Assembly (NCBI RefSeq): GCF_036884655.1
Contig: NC_088359.1
Span: 15,791,501-15,855,500, forward strand
DNA: 64,000 nucleotides
Source of the DNA: Musa acuminata AAA Group
Lineage: Eukaryota > Streptophyta > Magnoliopsida > Zingiberales > Musaceae
Direction: 5' to 3'
Below, in pieces: positions 30,570 to 42,629 of the stretch. Position 1 is the first letter of the stretch. Each line of letters starts with the position of its first letter. The position numbers and the translations under genes were made by a program. Under the pieces are notes generated by a model. The model had not been told where the DNA came from and searched no databases. It was given only the letters and a program-made list of their open reading frames with translations.

Positions 30570-33500
30570 AGATTTTTAGCTAATAGCAAAATTAAATTTG
30601 ATAAAAATATCTTTTTCTCTTTGGTTAAAGTGCTCGGTTTTGAGATTATGCTCCATACAGGATCTTGAGTCTCTAATAATCTCTTTCAAGAGCTGAGCAT
30701 TATTTGTGTGTTGACATTCAAAGATTCTGTTACATCTCTCCTTCCACATCCACTCTCCTTCCACATCCACCAAATAGCGCATCTGAAAGTAATCTTTACC
30801 AGTTATGTGAGAGGCCCTTTTCTTGAGAAACATTACATAAGGTCGCCTAGTTCTTGGTGCAAGTTTGGTTGTGGCAGTCTATTGAGTTCAAATCGCTGGA
30901 GAATCTCCTTCCATATCCATTTTATATAATCACAAGCAAAATAGAGGTGGTCAACAATTTCTTCTTGTTGCATACAAAGGGAGCATCGGTTAACATGATA
31001 GATACCTCTTCTTTTCATATTGTCTATTGTAGGTAGTTTATTGAGAAGGGCCTACCATGTACATAAGGAATGTCTTTGTGATCCCGGTCGATCCCATGTC
31101 CAACTGCTTAGGACCCACTTGTTATTTCTTTGCCTAATTTGATTCCATGCGGATGTGGCACTAAATTTGCCATTGTCATGAGGCCAAATAAGTATATCTG
31201 AAGAGTTGTTCCTGATTGGAATAGCTATGATAGTCGGCCAAAGTGATAGCATTTCGGGAGAAATAGGATTAGGGAGACACCAGGTACCGTTAGCAATGAA
31301 CTCGGAAACCTTCCAATCTTTGGGAGCCCCAAGATCTTTTCATATTCTGTCGCCATATAATTGAAATATACTCTTCCCATTCACCCAAGGATCGTACCAC
31401 ATATTAGTACTAGTTCCAGAAGAGATTGCATAAGAAATGTGTTTGATTAGCCAATTCCTTGCCTTTAAAATTCCTTTCCAAGTGGTATGTTTTTGTTGAA
31501 ATTTCCCAGATTGATTCCTTTGAAAGATACCTAGCAGAAACTCATTGTGACCATAAGGAACATTTATTTCGCAAAAGAACCCACAATTGCTGTACCAGGC
31601 ATGCTTGATTCCAATCTCTAGTATTTCTCAAGTTTAGCCCCCCTTAATCTTTCGGTTTGCAAATGCTATCCAAATTTTCCATATGCATTGCCTTATCATT
31701 TGTGCCATTCCAGAAGAAGTTCATTAATAACCGTTCAATATCTTGGAGAAGTCCAGCAAGCAGAAGAAATGCATTACACGAATATATAGAGTAGGAGTGC
31801 AATACCGAACGGATGAGTTCGAGTCGTCCTGCTTTTGATAGAAGCCTATTTTTCTAAGAAGAAATTTTATTCTTTATTTTTTGTAGGATAGGCTGACAGT
31901 GGGTTTTGTGAATGCCTATGGATATGAGCGGGAGACTCAAATAAGGAACTGGTAGGCTTCCCTCACTAACCCCCAAAGTTTGTGCAATAAAGACCTTATC
32001 CTCAACGTAAGGGCTCATATATACTTTACTTTTCACATGACTTAACTGAAGTCCAAAAACCATACCAAAGTCATTCATAATAGTAGCCAGGTTCTTTACT
32101 GAAGTTGGATCATTTTGGAGAAAGATAAGTAAATCATCTGCAAATGTTGTGTGTGATATATGAATAGAACCAACAATGGGTACCTTAATGCTACCATTTA
32201 AGACTGCGTGTTCCAACATACAGCTAAGTCCTTCCATCGCAATAGTAAAGAGATACGGAGAGAGTGGATCACCTTGTCGGATGCCATTCGTGCTCCCAAA
32301 AAAACCAATAGGTGAGCCATTAAAGAGTATCGAAAACTTTGAAGTTTCCCAGCAAGATTGAATCCAATTAACCCATTGCTGTGGGAAGTTCATATCGAGG
32401 AGCATCTTATAGATAAATTTCCTATTAACTGAATCAAAGGGTTTCTATAAATCAGCTTTAAAACAGATTTTTGTCCCTCTTATTTTTGAGTGCAAATCTT
32501 TGACCAAGTCATTAGCAAGCAAAATGTTATGATGTATACTTCTCCCTTTGATGAAAGCAGCTTGATTTGGGCCAATGATCTTGTGTATTACCTTTTGCAT
32601 TCTATTTGCCAATATTTTGGAGATGATCTTGTAAATAAAGTTGCATAATGATATGGGTCGATAGTCCTCTAGTGAATCAGCCCCTGTATTCTTCGGAATT
32701 AAAGAAATAAAAGTGCAATTCATCTCTCTAAGAATATGACTTGAAGAGAAAAAATGTTGGCAAGCCTTGATCATATCATTTCCAATAATAGACCAAGCAG
32801 TTTGGTAAAATTCAGTTGGAAATCCATCTGGACCTGGGCTTTTGCGCTTTGGTGACTTAAAGACAACACATACAATTTCGTCATCTGTAATTGGGGCATT
32901 GAGGATTGAAATAGCTTCCGAATCAAGTTTTCTAGTCGGCTCCACATGGATGTTATTAGGTTTCCCAGCTTGATTGAGTAAGGAATAAAAAAATTGCTCT
33001 GTGTGTGCTTTAACCTCATCTAAATTCTCAATAAGATTATCATCTTTGTCTCTGCATTTGCTGATACGGTTAACAGCCCTTCGAGTAGCAATTGAAGCAT
33101 AGAAAAATTTAGTATTGGAATCCCCGAGTGTAAGCCAATGCTGTCGAGATTTCTGTTTTGTAAAACTTTCCTCCTATTTTAAGGCTTGCATGAAGATATT
33201 TCTGGCTTCTGTCTCTTTGTAAATAATATTCTCATCATTTGGCTGAAGTTGCAGCTCATGTTGCAATGACATTAGTTCATTTCTGCAAACTTGAACTCTG
33301 GTGGTAATATTACCAAAGGTATTTGTATTCCACTCCTTTAGTGCTGCTTTACAGGTTTTGAGCTTTTGACATAAGATGTAAGGGGGGGATCCATGCATAT
33401 TAACATTCCAAGCAGATCTGATAACATCAAGAAATTGAGGATGAGTACTCCACATGTTAAAGAATCTAAACGGTTTCTTGCCTCTTGGTGTCACTTTGTC

Positions 33501-34205
33501 TGCGTGTATATACATTAAAGAATGGTCAGAAAACAAAGGAGCACCATACTCAAGAAGTGAATCTGGATAAACTGTTAACCATTCATGATTAATCAAACAC
33601 CTATCAAGTCGAGCCATTATTTTTCTGTTAGCAGCACCTTGATTACTCCAAGAGAGCCAATTACCCACAGATTTCATATCAAACAATGCTGCAGTGTCAA
33701 TGTAATTATTAAAACTTTGAAGTTGGCTTTCTGAAAGTTGTCTACCCCCCTCTTTTTCATTTGTGTACCGAACAGTATTAAAGTCTCCAAGAACAATCCA
33801 AGTTACATTGAGACAACCATTTACAATATTAGTCAGGTCAGACCAAAGAGTATTTCTTTCTTGCATAATGTTTGAAGCATATATACCAGTGAAATTGAAT
33901 TGACAGCCATTCTTTTTGTCCTCTACCTTAAGATGAATGAATTGATCAATAGCAGAAATAAACCAAGCATTAATAGAGTTAGGATGCCATAAGACCCATA
34001 TTCTACCAAAAGTTTCATTTGAGTCATTGGTAAACTGTTCTGCGTCTGGCCATATTAAATTCTTTTGAGCTTGAACGTGCGATTATTTAATTTTCGTTTC
34101 CACTAGAATAACAATATCACATGCGACAGACTTGATTATTCTGTTGAGCTCCCGATATTTCTCAAGCTTATTAAGTCCGCGAACATTCCAGTATGTTATC
34201 TTCAT
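30570..34205 (-). pseudogene. LINE ORF2: endonuclease, reverse transcriptase, zinc-binding domain
   Basis: Starts at 34205 with MKITYWNVRGLN, the first motif of APE endonuclease; LVETKIK is next, then a TAA. The endonuclease continues through WIVLGDFNTVR (about 33790), LDRCLINHEW and SDHSLMYIH. Reverse transcriptase occupies about 32945-31854: SPGPDGFPTEFYQ, ISLCNFIYKIISKILANRM, a TAG inside the KADL.KPFDSVN motif, GIRQGDPLSPYLF, and catalytic FADDLLIF. A zf-RVT domain is at about 31000-30900 (CSLCMQQEEIVDHLYFAC). At least three stops and several frameshifts. Role: nicking of target DNA and target-primed reverse transcription. Confidence 0.93.
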
Positions 34206-34243
34206 CAGTAATAAACAAATAAAAAGGTGGTAAGGTATTCCTC

Positions 34244-35692
34244 CTACGATTTTGGATGGACTGTACCATCCTTTTTCTTATCCTTCGGTTTTGTATTTTC
34301 CTCCCGCACAATATCCTTACCTTTTATGGCTTTATTCCTATATTTATCCACTTCATCTATAGCTTGCAGATTTTTAAACTTTAAAATACCTTGAATCATG
34401 TGGTCTTGATTGGCAGGGTTTGTTGAAGCACGATAAGATTGTTGCAGCACAATATCCTGGATAGTACTTGTTGGAGCAGCCTGGCTAGAGAGGTTTGTTA
34501 GGGCATGAGTTTGTTGAGACAGAATATCCTTGTTGGCGATGTTTGTTGTGGCCTGAGTTTGTTGAGGAAGAATATCTTTGCTAGCGAGATTTGTTTGGGC
34601 CTGAGTTCGTTGAGCTATTGTGGACGGATCCGAAGATATTGGAAGAGATGAAGTTTCTGACTTATGCTTCTCCTGTCCACTAGTACCATGGGAAACTTCT
34701 GTTGTGGAAGGCTCAGACATTATAGGAAGAGGTATAGTTTTGGATTTGTCCTTCTGTCTGCGGTGTTGTCCTTACGAGTTGGAATGCTCAATAGTCTTCG
34801 CCACCATCGGTGCTACTATCATTAAAGAAGACTCGCTTTGTTGCTGAGGCGCTTGACGTGGTCGATAGACCTTTGTGATCGGTTTTGGAGTTTGCTGACA
34901 AGCTCCATTTGCATGACCAAAAGATAAGCAATGCTGACATCGTTGTGACTTCCAGGAATATGAGACATGTACCTTCCGAGTGTTCCTATCAAGATCACGA
35001 TAGAAAACCTCATTTGGAAGATCTTCGTCGAAAGAAACTAGTACGCATGCTCGTGCAAATGCCAATCTCGTTTGAGCTGCTGTTACTTTGTCGATGTAGA
35101 GTGGTTGTCCTAGAGTGCTGCATAACTTTGCAATAAAACGTCGACTCCAAAGATGCAGAGGAAGACCTTGAAAGGATACCTATAATGGAATAGACTGTAG
35201 GCTATCTAACTCTAAACGGACATCAGGAGACCAGCATCATAGAATCATTGGATGGCCGCGAATAGTTCAGAATCCTTTGAGGACCCGTTGTAAATCTTCT
35301 TCAGAGTATAGCTTGCAAACAAAGAATCTGTTCTCCAGCATATGAAGATCAAATGATGATATTCCCCATCGAGTTTTGATAAATGAGGATAGTGGGAAAT
35401 AAGATGTTTTGAGACCTACCATATAACCAACAATCGCCATAGTCCATGTCTCAATAAGCTCTGCTGAATCAGCAGTCTCGTATACAGCAATCTTCTTATT
35501 AGCCTGAACTTCTGGAGTAAAGAATTCCAAGCTTCGATCCGGACTTCCAACCAGAGCTTTGAAGAGGCTAGTCCAAGGCCGAGGGTCACTGGAAATGAGG
35601 GCAGGCTGCCGCGATCTAGAGCGCGACCTTCTTCGATGCATCGTATCAACCCTCCCGCCGCTGTCGCCAGCCCTAGGGTCCGTCACTGCCAT
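34244..35692 (-). pseudogene. LINE ORF1: DUF4283-like and zinc-knuckle RNA-binding protein
   Basis: Likely start at 35692. The first 130 residues have an Arg/Ser-rich start and a domain resembling DUF4283 (KIAVYETADSAELIETWTMA, FVCKLYSEEDLQRVL). After a frameshift a segment at 35065-34772 carries LVSFDEDLPNEVFYRD and the zinc knuckle CQHCLSFGHANGAC. A final part (34720-34244) contains a degenerate repeat of 'QTQA.TNIANKDILPQ' type and a Lys-rich tail. This is the standard ORF1 plan of plant L1 elements, which coat the element RNA. Frameshifts break it. Confidence 0.88.
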
Positions 35693-36161
35693 GTTTGATC
35701 CCTCTTAAGAATCGCCGCTATAGTACCGTCGCCCTAGGGAGATCTGGTTGCCTCGTTGCCCTTAGGGAGAAGCTGACGCTGTAGGAGATCCGATCACCAC
35801 TAAGGGAGATCAGATCGTTGCTATAGTACCATCGCCCGAAAGCCAACGTTGCAGGAGTCAGATCGTCCTAGGGAGATCTCGTCGCCGCTATAGTGTCGTC
35901 GTCGCTACAGTACCGTCACTGCTACAGTGTCGTCGCCACCGCTACAGTACCTTCGCCCTTGGGAAATAGCCGACGCTGCAGGAAACCGCTACAGTGTCGT
36001 CGCTCGTCGCCCGTGGGAGAAAGCCAACGCTGCAGGAGTCAGATCGCCTTAGGGAGATCTGGCCGCCGCTATAGTGTCGTCGCCGTTATAGTGGTTGCCC
36101 TAGATCTGGTCGCCGCTACACTGGTCACCGCTATAGTGTCGTCGCCGCTATAGTGGTCGCC
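35693..36161 (-). other. LINE 5' UTR with GTCGTCGCCGCTA repeats
   Basis: About 470 bases, GC-rich, filled with variants of 'CGCTA(T/C)AGTGTCGTCGCC' and 'CTAGGGAGATC'. In plant L1 elements the 5' UTR holds the internal promoter; repeated modules here could be promoter units. Read on + it gives an open frame of 86 codons with no domain. Confidence 0.7.
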
Positions 36162-36968
36162 ATTTGAGAAATACCTAACGCATTCACTTTTGTGTGTCAA
36201 AAAATAAGTCTATATGTATCTACTATAATCATCCATGATGACAAATGCGTATTTGCTACCTCCTAGACTTGATGTAGAAATTGGTTTGAACAAGTCCATA
36301 TAGATCAATTGCAAAGGTCTATAGGTGCTTATTTGGTTCGTAGGTTTGAAGCTACCTTTTATTTATTTTCCTAGTTGATATGCATCACACACATTATCTT
36401 TGACGAACTTGATATGATAAATTCCTCTTACAAGTTCTTTAGATAAAATTTAAGAAATTAGTTTCATGCTAGCATGACCAAATCTCCTATGCCAAAGCCA
36501 AGCATCGTTATTTAAAACCGAAAAACATATTTCATTACAAAGATCATTAATATCAATAGTGTATACATTATTTTATTTTAGAGCAATCATAGATGTGTTT
36601 TTATGTGGTTTTTCTATAATACAAGCATTAGATTCAAATTCAACAATATATCCTTTATCACACAATTGACTAATGCTCAAAAGGTTATGCTTTAAGCCAT
36701 CAACTAATAATACATCTTCAATAAAAAAGTTGGATGTGTTACCTATAGTTCCATTGCCAATGATTTTACCCTTGTTGTTGTCTTCGAATGTGACATATCC
36801 TTTGTCTAGGCTAGTGAGCTTAGAAAATTAAGATGGATCTCCGGTCATATGCCTTGAGCATCCACTATCAAGGTACCATCTCTTGCTCCTAGCTTGTGAT
36901 GGTATACGTTTCTACAAAAGAGGATGATTTTTAGGTACCCATTTGACCTTGGGTGCCTAAAAAATCGA
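36162..36968 (-). pseudogene. S-D protease and start of integrase region
   Basis: Minus-strand reading has the Sirevirus protease entry WYLDSGCSRHMTGD (about 36840-36890, with the catalytic DSG), then GYVTFEDNNKGKIIGNG, DVLLVDGLKHNLLSISQLCD, and the pre-integrase region with several stops. Function: cleavage of the Gag-Pol polyprotein, then integration. It runs into the LINE at 36162 inside the integrase domain. Confidence 0.88.
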
Positions 36969-38502
36969 TCAGCTTAACTTATCATTTTGCATGAAATTTT
37001 TTACGGTTCCTTTAGGAACCCAAATCAATTTGTGTGGACTACACTTCTTAAATGGACAATGATAAGCTATATGTCCAAGTTCGTAACAAAAGTTGCATTT
37101 GTTTTGGGGTAAAATATGTAAGGTAGGGCCTTTAACAAAGGTGGTTGGATTTTGGTGAGAGCTACTCACAAATCCGATTTTACTTCTTTTATGAACGTGA
37201 TCCTTATTAGTAAGGATCATGTTCAAGGACTTGCTACTAACCTCAAAATTTTCTAAGGTTTCTTTGAGTAGCAAGTTTTCCTTTCTAAGTGTTTCTACTT
37301 CATGGCATTTGGTATATGGAGCCGAACTATCATTATGCTCAACTTTTAATCTATTATAATCACTATCAAGAGAATCATGCTCCTTTTTTAACAATTTATA
37401 GTTTTTTACTAATTGATTTGCATTCATCAAATAAATCATGAAAAGCATTTAATAGTTCATCAAATGATAAATTTACATCAATTGAACTTGTTACCTCATC
37501 TCCAATGGCCATTAGTGCATAGTAAGCAACTTGCTCGGTGTTGGTTACCTCCTCTTCTTCGGATGCACTAGAGTCCTCCCATGTTGCTTTGAGAGCCTTT
37601 TTCTTTGGTGTGTGTCCTCTTCTTGACATGACTTGGGGACATTCGTTCTTGTAGTGTCCCGGATTCTTGTATTCGTAACATAGTACTTGATCTTTCTTGG
37701 GTTCAAATTTATTTTTAGTGTCATTTTGAAATTTATTCATTCTTATGAATTTTTTAAATTTCCTTGTTAAAAGTGCCAAGTCGTCATCAAGGTCCTCATC
37801 ACTTGAGTTTTCTTTCAAGTGGTCTTCTTGGGTTCTTAGTGTCATATCCTTCCTGTTCTTTGGAATGGTGTCCTCAAGCTCTTCATGAGCTTTACAAGTC
37901 ATCTCATAGGTCATTAGTGACCCAATTAGTTCTTCGAGAGGAAAATTATTTAAATCTTTGGCCTCTTGAATGGCCGTAACTTTAGGGTCCCAACTCTTTG
38001 GAAGGGATCTTAAAACTTTATTAACGAGTTCAAAATCCGAGAAACCTTTACCAAGTCCTTTTAGACCATTGACGACATCCGTAAATCGAGTGTACATATC
38101 TCCAATGGTCTCACTCGGTTTCATCCGAAATAACTCATAAGTGTGCACTAAAAGATTAATTTTCGACTCCTTCACTCTACAAGTGCCTTCATGAGTCACT
38201 TCGAGTGTGTGCCAAATATCAAAAGCTGTTTCATAAATCGACACTCGATTAAACTCGTTTTTATCTAATGCACAAAACAAGGCATTCAGAGCCTTAGCAT
38301 TTAAAGTGAAAGTCTTCTTCTCCAACTCATTCCTATCGTTCATTGGAAGAGAAGACTTTTGAAAACCATTTTCGACAACGTTTCAAAGCTCAAAATCCAT
38401 TGAAATTAAGAAGATCCTCATTCTAGTCTTCCAATATGTATAATACGTTCGATTGAACATGGACGGATGTGTAATTGAATGACTCTTTTGGTTGTGGATA
38501 AA
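36969..38502 (-). pseudogene. S-D Gag with two zinc-knuckle remnants
   Basis: The likely ATG is at 38502, 43 bases after the primer binding site. The Gag domain has YYTYWKTRMRIFLISM, a TGA near 38383 where S-B has Trp, then ALDKNEFNRVS, YELFRMKPSETIGDMYTRF and IGSLMTYEM. A first CCHC-like CYEYKNPGHYKNEC has Tyr for its second Cys; a coiled-coil-like stretch follows (VKNYKLLKKEHDSLDSDYNR, reached by a frameshift near 37400), and a second knuckle CNFCYELGHIAYHC (about 37055-37095) keeps all four ligands. The S-A, S-B and S-C proteins lack this whole C-terminal half. Broken by a stop and a frameshift. Confidence 0.9.
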
Positions 38503-38544
38503 TACCATCTCTCTTGGGTTTTAAACCAAATGAGAGTGAACCGA

Positions 38545-38556
38545 GCTCTGATACCA
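38545..38556 (-). other. S-D primer binding site
   Basis: Minus-strand TGGTATCAGAGC, two bases inside the LTR edge at 38559. Confidence 0.9.
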
Positions 38557-38558
38557 AT

Positions 38559-39646
38559 TGTTAGGATTAAGAGCGGCACTAAGAGGTGGAGGGGGGGGGG
38601 GGGGTGGGGGTGAATTAGGGCAGCGGAAAACTTTTATGATTTCAAAAGTTTAAGTTTTGATTAAAGCCAATTCTGACGAAAATCGTTTCGTAAGAAGTTT
38701 AAGTTGAAAGCATATGTGAGTATAGAGAAGGTAGTAAGAAGGTAATGTAGCTTGCAGTAATGAAACATGCACAAATTGAAAAGTAAACCAGAATTTAGAG
38801 TGGTTCGGTCTTTGTGACCTACATCCACTTTCGAATTCCTCCTCCGTCGAGATCCCAAGCGTCCACTAAAGGCCTTTCTTCAATAGGCGAAGACTAACCA
38901 CCTCTTACAATGCTTTCACCTTTTCACGGGTTTAGGAGAGAACCCATATAAGTCTCACACCTCTCTTGAATGATCTCAAAACTTAGAAAGGGAAGAGGAG
39001 AACTCTAGCACTTGCTTACAACACTTTTACACCCCAAAAACTCAAGAATATCTTAATGCTTTCATGCCCTTTCATGCAAGAAAGGGTGAGATTTTTATAG
39101 GTCCCAATGGCTTCAAAAATGGAGCTAAAATGTGTCTAATCTTGAATTTTCGGGGTCCTGGCGGTTCCACTGCCATTACTAGGCGGTACCACCACCTGAC
39201 ACCTGACACTAGGCGGTACTACCGCTCAGTTTGGGCAGTACCACCGTCTGACAGAGCTCGAAGATCGAGCTCTGGTGGTACTACCGCTTGACAAGGGTGG
39301 TACCACTACTGGCAGCAATAACTATTGACGGTACCACCGCCCAGCCTGGGCGGTGCCACTGCTCAGACCACTTGGGGTGCTACTTTCCAAGTGGTGCCAC
39401 CGTCGTCCAGGAATTCAGTATCATGGATGGGCCTTGACTCCGGCCCAAACCATCCCAACTTCGAGCCCAATTGGCCCCTAACAGAGTTCTTGAGATTACC
39501 TCCCAAATCAACTCTAATTATCGTTCTAACTACAATTAAGGCAAGCATGGTCCGGTATGTTGATTTTTCACTTCGGCGAACTTTTCGACGAGTCTTCCAG
39601 TGAGCTTCCAACGAACTCTCGATTAACTCTCGGCTAGTCTTCCGGT
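38559..39646 (-). repeat. S-D 5' LTR, inner part
   Basis: On + begins TGTTAGGATTAAGAGCGGCA, with a run of G near 38590. It includes a palindrome array of GGCGGTACCACCGCC type (39157-39407) and stops at 39646 where S-E is inserted. It continues at 47173 and 51735. Confidence 0.9.
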
Positions 39647-41106
39647 TGTTAGAATCAAGAGCGGTACTAAGAGGGCGGCGGGTGAATTAGTGCAGTGGAA
39701 AACTTTCGTTATTTCAAAAAAAACTTGTTTCGATTAAAACCGATTCTGACGGGAATGATTTCAATTCAATCCATTTCGGAAAGAATTTAAACTTGAAAGC
39801 TTTCGTGAAAGTGCAAGAAAGACTAAGATAATTTGGAGTAATGTAAATTGCACAAACAAAAAGCATCGATTTAGTAAAGTCTTTGTACAATGAAAGCCAA
39901 TCTCAGAAGATGTTTACGTGAATGCATATGTAGACATAGTGAAAGCATAGTAAGGAGGAGAGGCAGTTTGCTATAAAAGAAAATTGCTCAAAGTAAATGC
40001 AAGCCGAGTTTTAGAATGGTTCGGTTAATGTGACCTACATCCACTTTCGGCTTCCTCCTTCGATAAGGTCACCGACGTCCACTAGAGGCCTTCCTTAAAT
40101 AGGCGAAGGCAAACCACCTTTTACAGCTTTTCTCCTTTTGCCGGGTTTAGGAGACAACCCTTACAAGTTTCGCTCCTCTTTCTTAGATGGTTACAAGGCT
40201 AAGAGATGAAGGAGGAGAACTCTAACTTTTACAACACTTTAAGGTTCAAGAACACAAGATTTGCTAATAGATTTCGTGCCCTTTCATGTAGGAAAGGATG
40301 GGGTTTTTATAGGCCCCAATGGCTCTAAAAATGGAGCCAAAAAGTGTCTAATCCCGGATTTCCGGGGTCCTGGCGGTACTACTGCCTAACACCTGACACT
40401 AGTTGGTACTACAGCTCAGTCGAGGCGATACCACCGCCTGAAAAAGCTCAGAGACCGAGCTATGGCAGTACCACCGCCTGACAGGGGCGGTACCACCGTT
40501 GGCAGCAATAGCTACCGGCGATGCCACCGCCTGACAAGGGTAGTACCACCGCCCAGAATTCTTGGGAGACCGAGTCTCTAAGGCGATGCCACCGTCGGTC
40601 AGAAATTCTGGGTCCTAGTTGGGCCTTAAATCGAGCCCAAACCAGCCCATCTTGGGGCCTAGTTGGCCCCTAATTAAGTTAGTGGGATTATCTCTCAATC
40701 CTAACTTAATTTACACTCTAACTATGATAATTAAGACATGATTACTGCATTTCAAGTTCAGGTGCGTTAATTACTCTTTCGACAAGCTTCCGACGAACAT
40801 CTGACGAACTCTCGGCAATGCTCCGGCGGACTCTCGGTAAGCTCCTAGGCTTTGCGATGATCTTCTTGGCGAGTTACGATGAGTTTTTATGGCAAGCTCC
40901 TAGACTTCTCGGTTGGTTTCCGCAGAACTTCCGACGAACGTCCGGACTTCCGACAAACTCTCGAACTCCCAACGTGATCTCGATCTTGATTCCGGCACAA
41001 CACCTGTCTTACTGCCATCGTAGTTAATCCTGCACACATTTCTCAACATATAGATTAGATCAAACAAATTAGAATTGACTTCATCATCAAAATCCGAGAT
41101 TCAACA
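39647..41106 (-). repeat. S-E 3' LTR
   Basis: 1460 bp; on + TGTTAGAATCAAGAGCGG to GAGATTCAACA. Palindrome array (GGCGGTACCACCGCC variants) at about 40370-40600. On its right the tract reads on minus AAAAAGGGAGAGAT, then TGTTGAATC. Confidence 0.9.
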
Positions 41107-42629
41107 ATCTCTCCCTTTTTGATGATGACAATTAATTGATGACAGAGTTAACCTTAACTCCCCTATCTATATGTCATACTTGAGAAAAGATATTCTTGAA
41201 TTCATGGCCTTTGATTTTAAGAGATATATTGATAAGTTAATTCATTTAAACTTATCAGTACACACATCATGATTCCTATCATGATTTAACATTCTCAAAA
41301 CGATGTCGAGGCATGACATCTATTTTCAAGTCTGATATTTTAAATATGAAGGATGACAAATATAGCAATTCATCATTCTATAGCAAGATATCAATTTGTA
41401 AAATTATAAGTTAGTTCTAGATATCTTATCATAATGAAGAAGAGTTAACATGCAAACATTTCAAGTGTAAAATTACATACATTTATCATCAATTTACCAC
41501 ATTTTGGTATTATTTTTTCCCTTTGTTATCAATAAAAAGGAGAATGATTTCAACAATGCACGTGTGGTAAAAATTCATGTCTCATTTCAAATTAAAAAAA
41601 AATTCATACCAATCATATTTCAAGCATTCATGACATGGTATCATTCAAAAGTTCTCAATCTAGAGTGATAAACATTTAAAGTGATAGAGTCCATCAAAAA
41701 ATATTTTTCCCTCTTTGTCATCAAAACTTTGCATGAAAAAAGAAATAAATGAGGAAAATCCATTGAGAACCAACTTTGAATGAAATTAAAAATGATAAAA
41801 GAGTTTCATTAAATCATGCTTCAATTTTCACAAGGATCAAAATATTCATGTGAAATCAAATCCTCATTCTTGCAAGTGTTCATCCAATAAAAAATCATAA
41901 AAATTCTTCCTTCATTAAGAAAGAATTCATGTGAAAGAATTATCATATCAAATCAATTTCTCAATTAAAAATTCACAAGAGATAAATCCATTAGAGATGC
42001 ATTTGTCAATGACTTTTATGTATCAAAAATCATAAAATAAACTTGATATGACATAGACTCATGAAAGCTCCATTCAAGAAATACATTAAGTGAAAGATAG
42101 TCCGGAAAGAAAATATACATCAAATTCATGCATTTATAAAGTATTTTGTCATAGCTTTTCATCACTACTTGCATGAGGCAAAATCATTAGTGCTTTGTAG
42201 TACTCAAAGATTAAGAATCTGATGTATGATTAAAACTTCTTAATATTCAATCATAAACATGAAAGTAAACATGATATTGAGGCACACAATCTTATCATCA
42301 TGTAAAATTCGCAGTACATAATTTAAGTGATTGATCAAAGAATAAAGAAAATCCAAAAATAAAATTTAACAAATTCATGCATTCGGACACATTAACATTC
42401 CTAACTCCGCAAATGCTTCTCAAATAATACATCAAGTCGTAGATACCAATATATCAAGGACCTTATCCATTCAAACGATATATCAAGTCTAATTCTTAGG
42501 GTGATATATTCATTAAAGTAAGCTTAGAATTTAACCATCAAGATAGTTAGCGTAGAATTTTACTATCAAGTAAGTTGCATAAAAGCATAGCATTGCGATT
42601 AAAGTGAGTAGCATTTTAAGTTTACAACA
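41107..42629 (-). other. S-E AT-rich filler and polypurine-like motifs
   Basis: 1.5 kb without coding sense. Motifs like those of S-A recur on the minus strand: the true tract at 41107-41122, then copies near 41515-41550 (CCCTTTGTTATCAATAAAAAGGAGAA on +, shown here only for position) and 41702-41725. Words such as 'tcatg' and 'catca' dominate. Confidence 0.75.

Larger units (their letters stand above)
30349..36161 (-). mobile_element. L1-type LINE, about 5.8 kb, with perfect 14-bp target duplication
   Basis: The 14 bases ATTTGAGAAATACC occur at 30335-30348 and 36162-36175. The minus-strand element ends in about ten A (T run at 30349-30358 on +). Order on minus: GC-rich 5' UTR, ORF1, ORF2 with endonuclease, reverse transcriptase and a zinc-binding C-terminal domain, 3' UTR, poly(A). 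It appears full length or nearly so. Several stops and frameshifts interrupt both ORFs although the duplication is perfect. It lies in S-D integrase. Confidence 0.95.

Noticed and set aside
35893..36153. 86-codon + strand frame in the LINE 5' UTR
   Set aside because: Antisense to the LINE and made of its GTCGTCGCC repeats.
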